From positions 55,607,221 through 55,671,220 of the forward strand of contig OX246740.1 in assembly GCA_945910005.1 (NCBI GenBank): DNA of 64,000 nucleotides. The letters run 5' to 3'. Source of the DNA: Isoperla grammatica. Taxonomy: Eukaryota > Arthropoda > Insecta > Plecoptera > Perlodidae. The notes below the pieces were generated by a model. The model saw only the letters and a program-made list of their open reading frames with translations. It had not been told where the DNA came from and ran no database searches. Numbering within the stretch: the first letter of the stretch is position 1; each line of letters opens with the position of its first letter. The translations under genes and the position numbers were made by a program. Below, piece after piece: positions 45,808 through 55,267 of the stretch.

Positions 45808-47217
45808 TTACAATGTCCTTTTCAGAACGTAGACTGCTGCGTCTAGTCCTCCAATGTTCACCCCCAACGTCTTAGTTTGTTTCCACACACCTTGCATTTG
45901 AGAAAGTGCCAGCGTAAAACTTCTTCTGTCTTGCGTCAGAAGTACGACTCTCCCGTTACCCCGCACGACAACTCTTCCAAGTTCAACTAAAACTTCTCTG
46001 TACAAACTTCTGTTATCTTTTTTGTTACCGCTCCGCTTCCCAAACGGCATATCCGACACAAACAAGTCAACCGACGAATCTTTTAGTGGTAATTTAGTAG
46101 CATCCCAGGCTAGAAGGTCCATGTATGACTTCTTAGCGTCGTTCAAATCGTCGACGTTTGACCAAGAGCGTGCAGTCGCTTTCGGGTGCATGTCCCCTCC
46201 GATGTGGTACGTTGCTGGAAAAGCAAGCACGCCTTCTATCGGTATGGATCCGCCACCTGCCATAGGGTCAACAACAATATCTCCCAGCTTTGGTTCTCCT
46301 AAGCGCACCAGATTGTAGCAGACAGTAGCTCGTAGCGTTGTCGGCCCAAAGTGATTAATATTTCTCTTGTGTTTCGACTCCTTGGTTAAGGCAATGGTGG
46401 TATAAACTAGACTATGCCTGACGTTTAACACGATTTCGAGGTCAAATATTTCAAGATCGACAATCCAGTTGAACATGTCTTGCAATCTTCCTCCGAAGTG
46501 ATGAGCAGCATCTTGTGATCCAAACGTATGTTTACCAGACCGATTACACGTCACTCTATATTTTAACACTTTGGCACTAGGAATCCTACTGTCTAATTGG
46601 TTGTATATTTTTGTTTTGATGACTTTTTGCTTAGCTCTTTCCAATTCAGCCATTTTATCAATGCTAACTCTAGGTCTCGAGTTTTTTCGCCCATCTGATG
46701 ACCGACTTAAAACGCCATTCAGGCCAACTGTTTGGTCTTTTGCATCCATAGGCATATAAGCTGGATCTTTTTCAAACAGTACCGTAGACTCATCCTTTAG
46801 TACTTTCTCAATCTCAAAAGATTCCAAATACTGAGCCTTGGTTGGATAACAAATACCATCAAATGCAACTACATCTTTCCACGCGGAGATTACTTTCAAC
46901 CAATCAACATTATCTGCATACTTCTGTATGACCGAAATGTCATCATCAATATGAGTGGCAGGAAACCCAATGTCGGGAACTGCATGTGCAATTAGAAACA
47001 CATTGTCAACAGAACGCATACAAAGTACTTCATTAATCTGAGAAATATCTACGTTAAAGAAAATTCTTCCTCTTGATTTACAAATTTCTGTAATATTTGG
47101 AAATTTTTCTCGGCATTCATCAAGGGCAACAGATTCAAAACCAGTAGTAACTGTTGTTTCTATTGTTGCTCTTTGAGAGTTTGTTTTGCTTATTTCTAGC
47201 AATGCGACTACATCCAT
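45808..47217 (-). CDS. THUMPD3: tRNA guanosine-N2 methyltransferase, THUMPD3 type
   Basis: A 469-residue homologue of THUMPD3, which in mammals methylates the N2 of guanosine in cytoplasmic tRNAs together with TRMT112. Seen: an N-terminal region with VTTGFESVALDE; a THUMP-type RNA-binding domain at about 165-280 (RSGKHTFGSQDAAHHFGG, then NVRHSLVYTTIALT); a Rossmann methyltransferase with SAM motif I VVDPMAGGGSIPIEG at 315-329, GGDMHPKA at 340-347 and the catalytic SDMPFGKR at 388-395; and the C-terminal VNIGGLDAAVYVLKRT. It is somewhat shorter than human THUMPD3 (about 507 aa, from memory). The coding region is a single uninterrupted frame, while vertebrate genes are split. The first ATG of the frame is used, and the N-terminus aligns with the family. 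No premature stop or frameshift is seen. Confidence 0.95.
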   Translation of the reverse strand: MDVVALLEISKTNSQRATIETTVTTGFESVALDECREKFPNITEICKSRGRIFFNVDISQINEVLCMRSVDNVFLIAHAVPDIGFPATHIDDDISVIQKYADNVDWLKVISAWKDVVAFDGICYPTKAQYLESFEIEKVLKDESTVLFEKDPAYMPMDAKDQTVGLNGVLSRSSDGRKNSRPRVSIDKMAELERAKQKVIKTKIYNQLDSRIPSAKVLKYRVTCNRSGKHTFGSQDAAHHFGGRLQDMFNWIVDLEIFDLEIVLNVRHSLVYTTIALTKESKHKRNINHFGPTTLRATVCYNLVRLGEPKLGDIVVDPMAGGGSIPIEGVLAFPATYHIGGDMHPKATARSWSNVDDLNDAKKSYMDLLAWDATKLPLKDSSVDLFVSDMPFGKRSGNKKDNRSLYREVLVELGRVVVRGNGRVVLLTQDRRSFTLALSQMQGVWKQTKTLGVNIGGLDAAVYVLKRTL

Positions 47218-47470
47218 ATTTTATAGGTTATGTTCACAGCTGGGCACTTGCCACACGTTTACAGTTCTCTGACAGCTAATATCACAATATTCTTCCTCAG
47301 TCACAGCAATATAAACACTGTTTTCCCTTTAGTTTATTTAATATAAAAGAGGTTTGTATTTCTTCACAATATAGGCTAAATAGTAAATATACAAATGCAC
47401 ACTTCATTTGCACAGTAGATTCTAACCTAACTTACAAAACATTGATCCGTTGTTTAGTTCGTAGGATGGC
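47218..47470 (-). promoter_or_regulatory. THUMPD3 5' region with possible UTR intron
   Basis: On the minus strand TTTT|GTAAGT (intron starting at 47435) is a good donor, and CTGTCAG|AGAAC about 60 nt before the ATG could be the acceptor. This would give a short 5'-UTR intron. Upstream the sequence contains two ACCGGT sites and no TATA box. Inference only. Confidence 0.3.
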
Positions 47471-47694
47471 AACATTGCGCACGAAACGTACCGGTGCTAT
47501 CTTTGTACCGGTGGATCGATTGGGAAGCGGGAGATGAAATTAATTTAAATTTGTTGTACGAGATTGGCGTTACAAACCAGATAATAAAACAACAGCACAA
47601 ACATAATTCACACAAAAAGTATGTTTATATTGTATGAATTTTTCCTGGCACTCGATTAATTTTGTTAATAAAATAAGATATAAATAATAATGAA

Positions 47695-48400
47695 GGTATT
47701 CACAGAGTGAATCTAAAAAACTTTTTTTCAACGAAATGTAACAAAAATCACTTTTATATGTTACCTGTTACTGTATCTTTCCAATTATGTAAGGCGCATG
47801 CTTCAAATAGTACGTATTTATGTTTAAAATCAATTTAATTATGTTGAATTGGCTGGAGCCTATGCCTATGCACGCCATTCACCATTAGCAACATGCACAC
47901 AGCCTACTGGATGCTACAATCAGCTGTTCTACGTTGATTAGGTAGCCAACGTAGGAAATTAAACCGAATATCGCCCGCAAACTTGAAGAAGGGGTAATTT
48001 ATTTTTTGGGTATAAATTTATTTTAAAATAATAACCCTTTCTTCAAATTACCCCTTCTTCAAATTTGAAGAAGGGGTAAATTATCGAAAATACTGCGATT
48101 ATTATCCAGTAACTTATGTTAAAGTTGGTGCATCTGCTGATAACAAAGAACCAAAGCACTTATTTTGCTGCAGAGATATTTCTCTTCATCCTAGTGTTGA
48201 ACAATGGCGAATGGCGTGCATTGGCCTAGGCATAGGCTCTAGCTAATTTAACAGAATTAAATTGATTTAAAACATAAATATGTACTTTTTGAAGCATGCG
48301 CCTTACATAATTGGAAAGATACAGTAACAGGTAACATATAAAAGTGATTTTTGTTACATTTCGTTGAAAAAAAGTTTTTTAGATTCACTCCGTGAATACC
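47695..48400. mobile_element. 706-bp hAT-like foldback element with perfect 8-bp TSD
   Basis: Arms of about 210 bp begin GGTATTCACAGAGTGAATCT and are nearly identical inverses. They include AACAAAAATCACTTTTATATG and AAGGCGCATGCTTC. The flanks ATAATGAA at 47687-47694 and 48401-48408 form a perfect 8-bp duplication, as in hAT elements. P elements also make 8 bp, and the terminal bases are not the usual hAT CAG. The core has a second palindromic zone built on TTTGAAGAAGGGGTAA (48000-48078). No transposase. Confidence 0.88.
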
Positions 48401-48779
48401 ATAATGAATATTGGTTTGAAACATTTCTCCACTCTTAACTTAACAATGTGCAATGTATTGAAGATTTGCGGCTAAATAAAGAAATTGCTATTATTTCTTC
48501 ACGTACACACATCTGGTGCATAGTATGAGTATTCCCATCCTTCTCCTTCTCCTACTTTTCTTGTTCACATCCCCACAAGGCACAAATACGATTCATTCGT
48601 GCATCAAACTTTCCAATAACTTCTTCCTTTCATCCATAAATTCATGCATTTCAATAGATTAGAATAAAATATAATATCTATTGACTTATAAATCTGAACA
48701 CCTGTGACAATAATTTATACTTTTCTGGGGCGCTTCCCCCAAGCAAATAGAGTATTCATCCTCCAAAACAGATTTAACT

Positions 48780-48930
48780 TTGTAACTTTTAACTTTGTAT
48801 AATTATATGTAATTTGTGTAATTGTATATACCTGTAGGCTAAAGAGAGTCCCTATGGCCATGCCCATAACCTTACACTGCCATCCTGTCCTTTAATGGGA
48901 CAGGAAAATAACAATAAAATTGAATTGAAT
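48780..48930 (+). mobile_element. 3' end of a truncated non-LTR retrotransposon
   Basis: A 3'-UTR-like stretch ends in a hairpin (CTGTCC TTTAATG GGACAG) and an AATAAAATTGAATTGAAT tail. This is typical of LINE 3' ends recognised by reverse transcriptase. No coding part remains. It directly abuts a different LINE remnant. Confidence 0.6.
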
Positions 48931-49215
48931 CGAGCCATTCGCAATCGCATCATAGCCGGCGTTTCCAGAAGGCACACATGTAGAGAACTATTCAAGAGAT
49001 TAGGAATATCTACTTACCTACTCTTGCTTGCTCTCTTATTCAAGTTGCCACAACATTTGTCCTTTCCAACCCCAATCCTTTCCCTCTGAACACCTCTGTC
49101 CACTCCCATTTCACAAGAGCAAACCTAAAAAATTCCCATCCCAACCCAAATCATAAACTAGGGTAACTCTATTCTCGAAAGGTCCACAACTTCTAGCCCT
49201 AACTCTCTACAACAC
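48931..49215 (+). pseudogene. Degenerate LINE reverse-transcriptase C-terminus
   Basis: The translated frame reads RAIRNRIIAGVSRRHTC, then RELFKRLGI and, after an in-frame stop, VHSHFTRANLKNSHP. These are the tail motifs of Jockey-type ORF2 (QKRAIRII.G, CRELFKRL, H..TR). Internal stops show it is dead. It is cut off on the right by the foldback element starting at 49226. Confidence 0.7.
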
Positions 49216-49225
49216 GCTAGGCCTA

Positions 49226-50075
49226 CAGCAGGGCGATTCTCTAAGGTCCATGGTAAATTGAACGCCCGTTTTCGACGTTACGAGCCTTACCGCATTGAGT
49301 TAGCGATTCTCTACCGTGTTTTATCGACAAAGATCGTTACCACCTACGTTAAAAGAAGCGCGCTCCAAAACCCTGCCTTTAGACGTGCGATAAGAAAACA
49401 TGGCGGACTTTTCAAGCCGTCTCATGTTCACTTCAGCATTTGAACTAATTGATTATAGAAATTTGTTGTGTGTATCGATACAAATATACGATATTTATAT
49501 TTAAAAATATGTGTGTGAGTAAGGAAATATAATTTGTAGTTATGTAACAAAAAGTCTAGAAGTAATTTTGTATCATAACCCTACTTTCCTAGTTTGGCCG
49601 TGCCGTCACGGCACGTAGGGTAGGCCTAGAACCCTAGGCCTACTTCTAAGTTCAAACACTAGGTTCGTTTGATTTGCTACACCTTTTATACTCTTTGCAC
49701 TCACTCAATGTTATTTCATAGGATACATGGCATGAAGTACAAAAGGTGCCGGTAAATCAAACGAACCCTAATGCTGCAATAAGTGAAAAAAGTGCAGAAG
49801 GTGTCCGGAAATCAAACGCACCCAATGGCAAACGTTCCATTTATTCACGCGTTGTCATTGGTTAACTTTCTATAGTGTACACAGCCATCTCGAAAACATC
49901 CACAAACTAATATATAACAGGCGCTGCTCTGCTGCAACGGCTACGTCCTTCGATACGGTTATCGAACGTTATGAAATGGTAGTTGGGAATCGCGCGGTAG
50001 CTTATCGTGTGGTAAGTTTAGTACAAGTGTCGTTAAGGTTAAATTTACCGCGCATCTTAGAGAATCGCCCTGCTG
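49226..50075. mobile_element. 850-bp foldback element, CAGCAGGGCGATT ends
   Basis: The left end CAGCAGGGCGATTCTCTAAG is matched in inverse at the right end (CTTAGAGAATCGCCCTGCTG, 50056-50075), with similarity continuing about 40 bp (GGTAAATT). The CAG-initial ends suggest hAT, but no 8-bp duplication is seen, because the right end abuts another element. The interior holds a further nested inverted repeat. Confidence 0.65.
49660..49830. repeat. Nested inverted/direct repeat inside the 850-bp element
   Basis: GGTTCGTTTGATTTGC, then ACACCTTTTATACT, is inverted as AGTACAAAAGGTGCCGGTAA, then ATCAAACGAACC. A third, diverged copy follows (GAAGGTGTCCGGAAATCAAA, then CGCACCC). Probably a smaller MITE inserted in the larger one and partly duplicated. 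Confidence 0.55.
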
Positions 50076-50416
50076 GTCGGTGCACAATAGCCCGGTAACG
50101 ATAACTGTAACGATAACGATAACGGGAAAGAAGTTCGATTTCATGTTAAATTACGATACGATGCACAATAAGAGCTTCCCGTTACCGGGCCCGGTAACGG
50201 TAACGGAAAGTTCGCCAAGTTTTAACTTAACGTTACCGTTCCCGTCCGTACGTTACCGGGACCAATCAGAATCAAGCGTCCACGGCCTGTTAAAAGTATT
50301 AGCAAATAGCCGAGCGTCTGCTTAACGGGCAATTGTGCATCGAATGCCTTCCCGTTACCGTTTTATCGTTATCGTTATAGTTACAGTTATCGTTACCGGG
50401 CAATTGTGCACCGACC
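50075..50416. mobile_element. 342-bp foldback element built on GATAACG/GTAACG repeats
   Basis: The ends GGTCGGTGCACAAT and ATTGTGCACCGACC are perfect inverses. Inside, both arms are dense with GTAACG and GATAACG (CGTTAC and CGTTATC on the other strand). The centre is the palindrome CCGTTACCGGGCCCGGTAACGG. TGCACAAT or its inverse occurs four times. It sits directly against the 850-bp element, sharing one base. No ORF. Confidence 0.8.
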
Positions 50417-50925
50417 TTACCCAACAACATTCGACCCGCTCCCTCCATCTTGTCCTTCTTCAAATCATTTCTTATATCCAAAAGTTTCTACTCCCTCCAT
50501 AAATACCTCTCCGCCTAAATGTAACTTATGTAAACGCAAGGGATTTATAACCCGACTGGTAAGACCTATTATAATCCGGCTTTTTCGAGAAATTTCGGAA
50601 GTCGTTCCAACTACTATCAAGTCTCACGGATGAAATTGTTCTGGCCGTATTACGGTGGTCCATTTTTATATTTAGGCACCATTTGTATTCGTAATTTTGT
50701 TTAGACCGAATAAGGGTTATTAAATTATTATAATATTGTAAACTTACCACTATGTACATTGTACTGTATTGTCTGTACAAATTGTATAATAATATATGTA
50801 TTAAGATTAGATTTAGTTTTAGGCACGTTTTAGGACTATTCGTTGCTTTCTCTCAACATTGCTCTCCATTTCCCCACTTCATTTTTAAAACAAACGAGAA
50901 GCTAGTTTCTCACAGCTAGTCGGCC
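50417..50925. other. Spacer, possible LINE 3' UTR, CACUL1 upstream
   Basis: Pyrimidine-rich and then AT-rich sequence ending in TGTACAAATTGTATAATAAT-type text, which resembles a LINE 3' UTR. It could belong to the remnant interrupted at 49226. The CACUL1 promoter should lie toward the right end. Confidence 0.35.
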
Positions 50926-51100
50926 ATGTTGGGTCGCCATTTATTGTACAGCAGTTGGCAACACGAGTGTTCAAGTGTTGGCAAAGGTTTGTTGGTTACC
51001 TGGAATTTGACATTTCCTTCAACCCAATATATTTTGCAATATTTTGGTGGGCTTCATATAAAATGTTTGAGCGTTTTATTTGCCAATAACAACCAGTATT

Positions 51101-53095
51101 ATGAATCATTGTAAGTACTTGCATAGGTCCTATCCTTCACTAGTCAGAGATTTAAATCCCAGTTTTAAGAGGCCAAACATGTTTGAAAATGCCTACTTTT
51201 AGGTTATGTATAGGTAGCCTAGGCCTAGAACCTAGAGTTGAGTTGGCTGTCACTAGGCCTAGTCTATATAGGCCTACATGTGCTTACGATGGGTTCACAC
51301 ACTTTGCTAAGGATTGTTCCTAAAAGTTGAATCTATGGGAATGTGTAAGCCTACTAGGCCTAGGCCCTAGCCTAGCATTCACACGAAACTTCAGATAGGC
51401 CTAGTGACAAGGCTATCGACTAGCCTAGGCCTAGTGCTGTGGCTAAGAGCTAACTTTTAACTTCTAGCCTTATCCTTATCCACATTATAGCCCAGCCAAT
51501 CAGTAATTAGATGTATTTTTACGAGAAGCAGTCACATGAAAGCTGCTGTTGTCATATTCATTAATCTAGTTTCTGTATGTAAACCAAACCGGGTACTCGT
51601 TAGCACTTAGTCACTTTACCCTTAGCAATGTGTGTGCACCAACCTTTACCCTTTATTGTAGGGCCTACCACACTTTTATTGATTAATGGTATGTTTTATC
51701 GTAGTGGATTCCCAAAAGTTTATGTCCATGTACTAAATCTGTCTTAAATAAGGAAATTAAAAAATGCATATTGTTTCAGTTTGGCGAGAGAGCAACGTTA
51801 TTAAATATGAAAATGACTACTGGAATCCCATATCAAAAGCTGTAGTTCAGATCTTGCATAGCAATGGAACTGCTCGGGTGTCGTTCGAACAGATGTACAG
51901 TATCGTCTACAAATGTGTGTGCGACGGATTTGCTGAGAGGTTACACAGCGATTTGTTGGAGCAGTGTTCGAGACATTTGGAGCAAGTTGAAAGAAGTTTG
52001 GATTCAATACTTCGGTTTCAGTGTGTAAGAATCTTGAATACCGTATTCATAGTTCATAGTACAGGTCACAGATCGCAACTCTTATAGCTTATAAAGAGTT
52101 GCACCTTTACGATCGAAAGTTCTATTTAAACCACTTAAAAGTATGATGATTAGTAGTAGTCGTTCATTGAACCATAGATAAATAAATACATCTACATATT
52201 TATTAGGCATACTACCACTTATGCTTCCAGAGAGTAGACTATAATTACTTACTCTACGGTATTGTTTCAGGGCAACGATGAGAACACTCGGTTAGTCATG
52301 GCCTTCCACGAAGCACTTGGCGCATACTTGATAGCTGTGCAGCACATTACTCCTATATTCGCCTACTTGGTAAGTTATTGACTGTCATTGTCATTGCCCC
52401 ATGAGCCCAAGTCTAAATTTTGTTTACTTTTGGTCTAAAAGTAACAAATTACCAAGTAGTTGTCATTTTTGTTTCAGAATAAGTTTTATGTCGAAGTGAA
52501 GTTACAGACATCACTGCAAACTGAAGTGTTGGATTTATTTAGACTGAAAATAGCTGACCGTCGGATCGACAAACTGATAGGTAGGTACTTCTGAAAAAAA
52601 AACAATTTGACTGAATAGGCCTACTAAATGTATTGATTTTATCGGCAGTATTTTGCATTACCATGCATGTAGTCCCCTTATAGTCTAAAATAACTTGGTT
52701 ACAACAAACCTAACCTGAGCTAACTTGTCATCGCAGTAATTTAAGCGCTTAGATTTAGATCACCATATTTCTGCCTTTCAGCCAGCGTCGAAGTTCTATT
52801 AGCTCGGCCGTTTGCTTTGGCCCCCTCCGCGGCCTCCACCCTTTTCACAAACCTCCACCGTCTGGGGCGCGGAGATTACGGCCAACGCTACCCGTACCTG
52901 TTTGCTCGCTACGTTCCCAACATCTTGCCACCGATGGAAGAGGGCGACATAGACCAGCACATCCAGGAGATAGCCGAGCTTCAGGTTCAGCTGAGGGCGC
53001 AGCAGGGATCCGAGGCTCAGTCGAGCAGGAAGCGAAGGGGAGATGACGACAACTACGGCCCAGCAGTCTCCCAAGCAGCCGCCACCAGTCAATAA
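51101..53095 (+). CDS. CACUL1: CDK2-associated cullin domain protein, five-exon model
   Basis: Model join(51101..51110, 51780..52024, 52271..52369, 52478..52580, 52782..53095): 771 coding bases, 256 residues plus stop. All introns are GT..AG with TTTCAG-type acceptors and GTAAG(T/A)/GTAGGT donors, and the phases agree. The protein matches vertebrate CACUL1: YENDYW, SFEQMYSIVYKCVC (cullin-repeat signature), HLEQVERSL, IFAYLNKFYVEVKL, RYVPNILPP and a C-terminal SSRKRRGDDD. CACUL1 is a small cullin-like protein reported to bind CDK2 and promote G1/S progression. The long low-complexity N-terminus of the human protein (about 369 aa) is absent. The start ATG (51101), 10 nt before a GTAAGT donor, is inferred from phase. 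An upstream ATG (50926) opens a frame overlapping it. The donor after TGT (52025) lacks the usual G at -1. Exons 2-5 are firm; exon 1 is moderate. Confidence 0.88.
51220..51433. repeat. Cluster of six TAGGCCTA octamers in CACUL1 intron 1
   Basis: Six exact TAGGCCTA palindromes, plus further CCTAGG and TAGGCC pieces, lie within about 215 bp of intron 1. This is the densest cluster in the window. They are not a regular tandem array, since spacing varies. Confidence 0.8.
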
Positions 53096-53895
53096 CTTAT
53101 TATATATAGCAAGCGACACTGGATCGCGCAATGTTTCTACAAACTTCTTTTACATATTACATGACCCAACACCAACAGTACTAGTTTGTGGCATTAACCA
53201 TGTTCAGTTAAATGTTTTGTACCGGTACCTGAAGAATCAATTGAAGTATCAGTTTCATTGTCAGAACTGCACATTTGGATTCCTCATTGCTGCAGATTGC
53301 AGATAAGATGCAACACATCTGATACCAGTATACTGTTGCGCTATTGTATTTTCCCCTCACTAACCTTATAATTGCCACCCCCATAAATCATGCATCAACC
53401 ATACAACATTCCATATGCCATAAACCAACGATAGAACATTAGGCCTAACCAAGTAAATTTCACTTTTAAAAATAGGTACATCTAATATATTTCACTTGAC
53501 AATAGGTCACAGAAAGAACAGATGAGTAGGATCTACTACTCAAAAACATCACCCAATTTTCATCTACCGATGATGACTGCAGCCAAACGTTTGGTTAAAT
53601 GCAATCATCGTCAAGTGAAAATCATGTTACTCTTATCTATTTTTCTTAATCTGTGACCACATAACCCATTGATTAATTACCAATCAATTGGTATAGTCAA
53701 GTTAAAAACATTTAATACCACATGGACCTTATTATATACTGTAATTTAATTCTAAATTTATATTTTTCAGTTCAAGTATACTAACTTAATTCCTAAGTTG
53801 GCCCTTTAAATTATCAATATTATAAAAACAATGTTATATCAATTCAAGAGCAGAGACATTTTTTGTATGCCTGCATAACTATTGAAGGGTTTCAT
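53096..53895. other. CACUL1 3' UTR and flank
   Basis: AT-rich sequence after the CACUL1 stop. No canonical AATAAA was found before the hAT element. One TAGGCCTA lies near 53432. Confidence 0.4.
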
Positions 53896-55122
53896 CAGTG
53901 GCGTAGCTACGTCTTTACGGGCCCGGGTGCAAACTGGACACGACGCCCCCCCCCCCCCCCCCCCCAACCATTTTTTGTTGATACGCACAAAACACATACA
54001 CAAGATAACTACCGCTTAACCGCTTATTTTATCTCGCGGGAATGAGCCGCATGGTTTGCACGGTCCTAAAGAGATAATGAATCGTTGATCTTGAGACGTT
54101 AATTTATTGAAGTTGGCGTTGTCGGTAGAGAAGCTAGTATTGGTCTGCTCAGGGATATCAGTAGGTTCCTGTACCGGTAAATCATCATTGTGTAACTCTT
54201 CAACTAAAAGTTGCTGTTGCTCTTGATTATCTTCAGGATCGGCTATAGCTATTGAGTGTTGTATCTTTACTTACGGTTTGGTACGGTTGCAACGCCTGAT
54301 GGATGACTAGTACGTACTTGAAAGAATGTGTCAAGTTTTGGTAGCTGTTTGATTCGTTTATCACTTTCTTTTTTTTTCTCCCTTTGCATGGCGCCACTTT
54401 CATGTTTATACACGTTCATTCTGTATATAGGCCTAATAGGCCTACTATATTTCAATAACTCAAACCACACGACACAATCATACACAATAAACCAACAAAT
54501 ATTAGTTTTTAAAATATGTAGAACTAACCGCAGTAAAAGCACTAAGAAGAACGGGAACACTCAGAGTTCACTTCACACACGCGCCAACACCCAATGAGGG
54601 AGCAACGAATACTGAATTGATGACCAACCCTCTCCTATAAGAGAAGCCATCAGTCCAAATAACTTTTCCTGACTATGGAAAATCTGTCTGTTTGTCACTT
54701 ATTTATTCAATTCCAAGAAAAGCTAATTGGATAACTATTTATAGTAAAAAATAGCCAAATTCGTTTGTAAGTGCAGTCAAGCAACGATTACTCTTTGAGT
54801 CGTTTCTGAGGAATTGAATAGGGGGATTACTGTATTTTCTTTCCCTATTGATACAAGCTTCACATTTTTCCTTTTAGTTGAAACTCTTTTCGCCTGTCAG
54901 TTCTTGCATGTTGAACTGTCAAGTCTAATACCAAATTTGTCTTGCCCAATGAGAGCAAAATAATTGTTAGTTGGTAGCCTCAATAATTTTGCAACAATAG
55001 AAAATTGTCATCAGGTTAAAACCATACATCGATAAATGGGACAAACATGGAGTTGGAGAGAGGGCCCGGAACCCGGGCCCGAGTGCAACTGCACCCTCTG
55101 CCACCCGATAGCTACGCCACTG
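53896..55122. mobile_element. 1227-bp non-autonomous hAT element with perfect 8-bp TSD
   Basis: The termini CAGTGGCGTAGCTAC and ATAGCTACGCCACTG are inverted repeats of the CAGTGGCGTA type well known from hAT elements. The similarity continues into GGGCCCGGGTGCAA versus the inverse of TGCACT..GGGCCC. The flanks GGTTTCAT at 53888-53895 and 55123-55130 are a perfect 8-bp duplication. The left part carries a C20 run. Short open frames around 54267-54597 show no transposase domain. The sequence may be a deletion derivative or a solo MITE that captured unrelated DNA. Confidence 0.92.
53946..53965 (+). repeat. Poly-C run (20)
   Basis: C20 located 50 bp inside the left end of the hAT element. Confidence 0.85.
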
Positions 55123-55267
55123 GGTTTCATATTATGACTTGTGAGAGCTGTGACAGTGAAACTGATGAATTCACCACAACTGCTTTTACTAGTACCCCTT
55201 TATGTTGAATAAGTTTGGTATTGTTGGTAATGGGCTATGTCGACGATTTGAACTGGATTCAGCAATT

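Noticed and set aside
52799..53131. Minus-strand 110-codon frame over the last CACUL1 exon
   Set aside because: Shadow of the GC-rich CACUL1 exon 5. The plus-strand protein is the conserved one.
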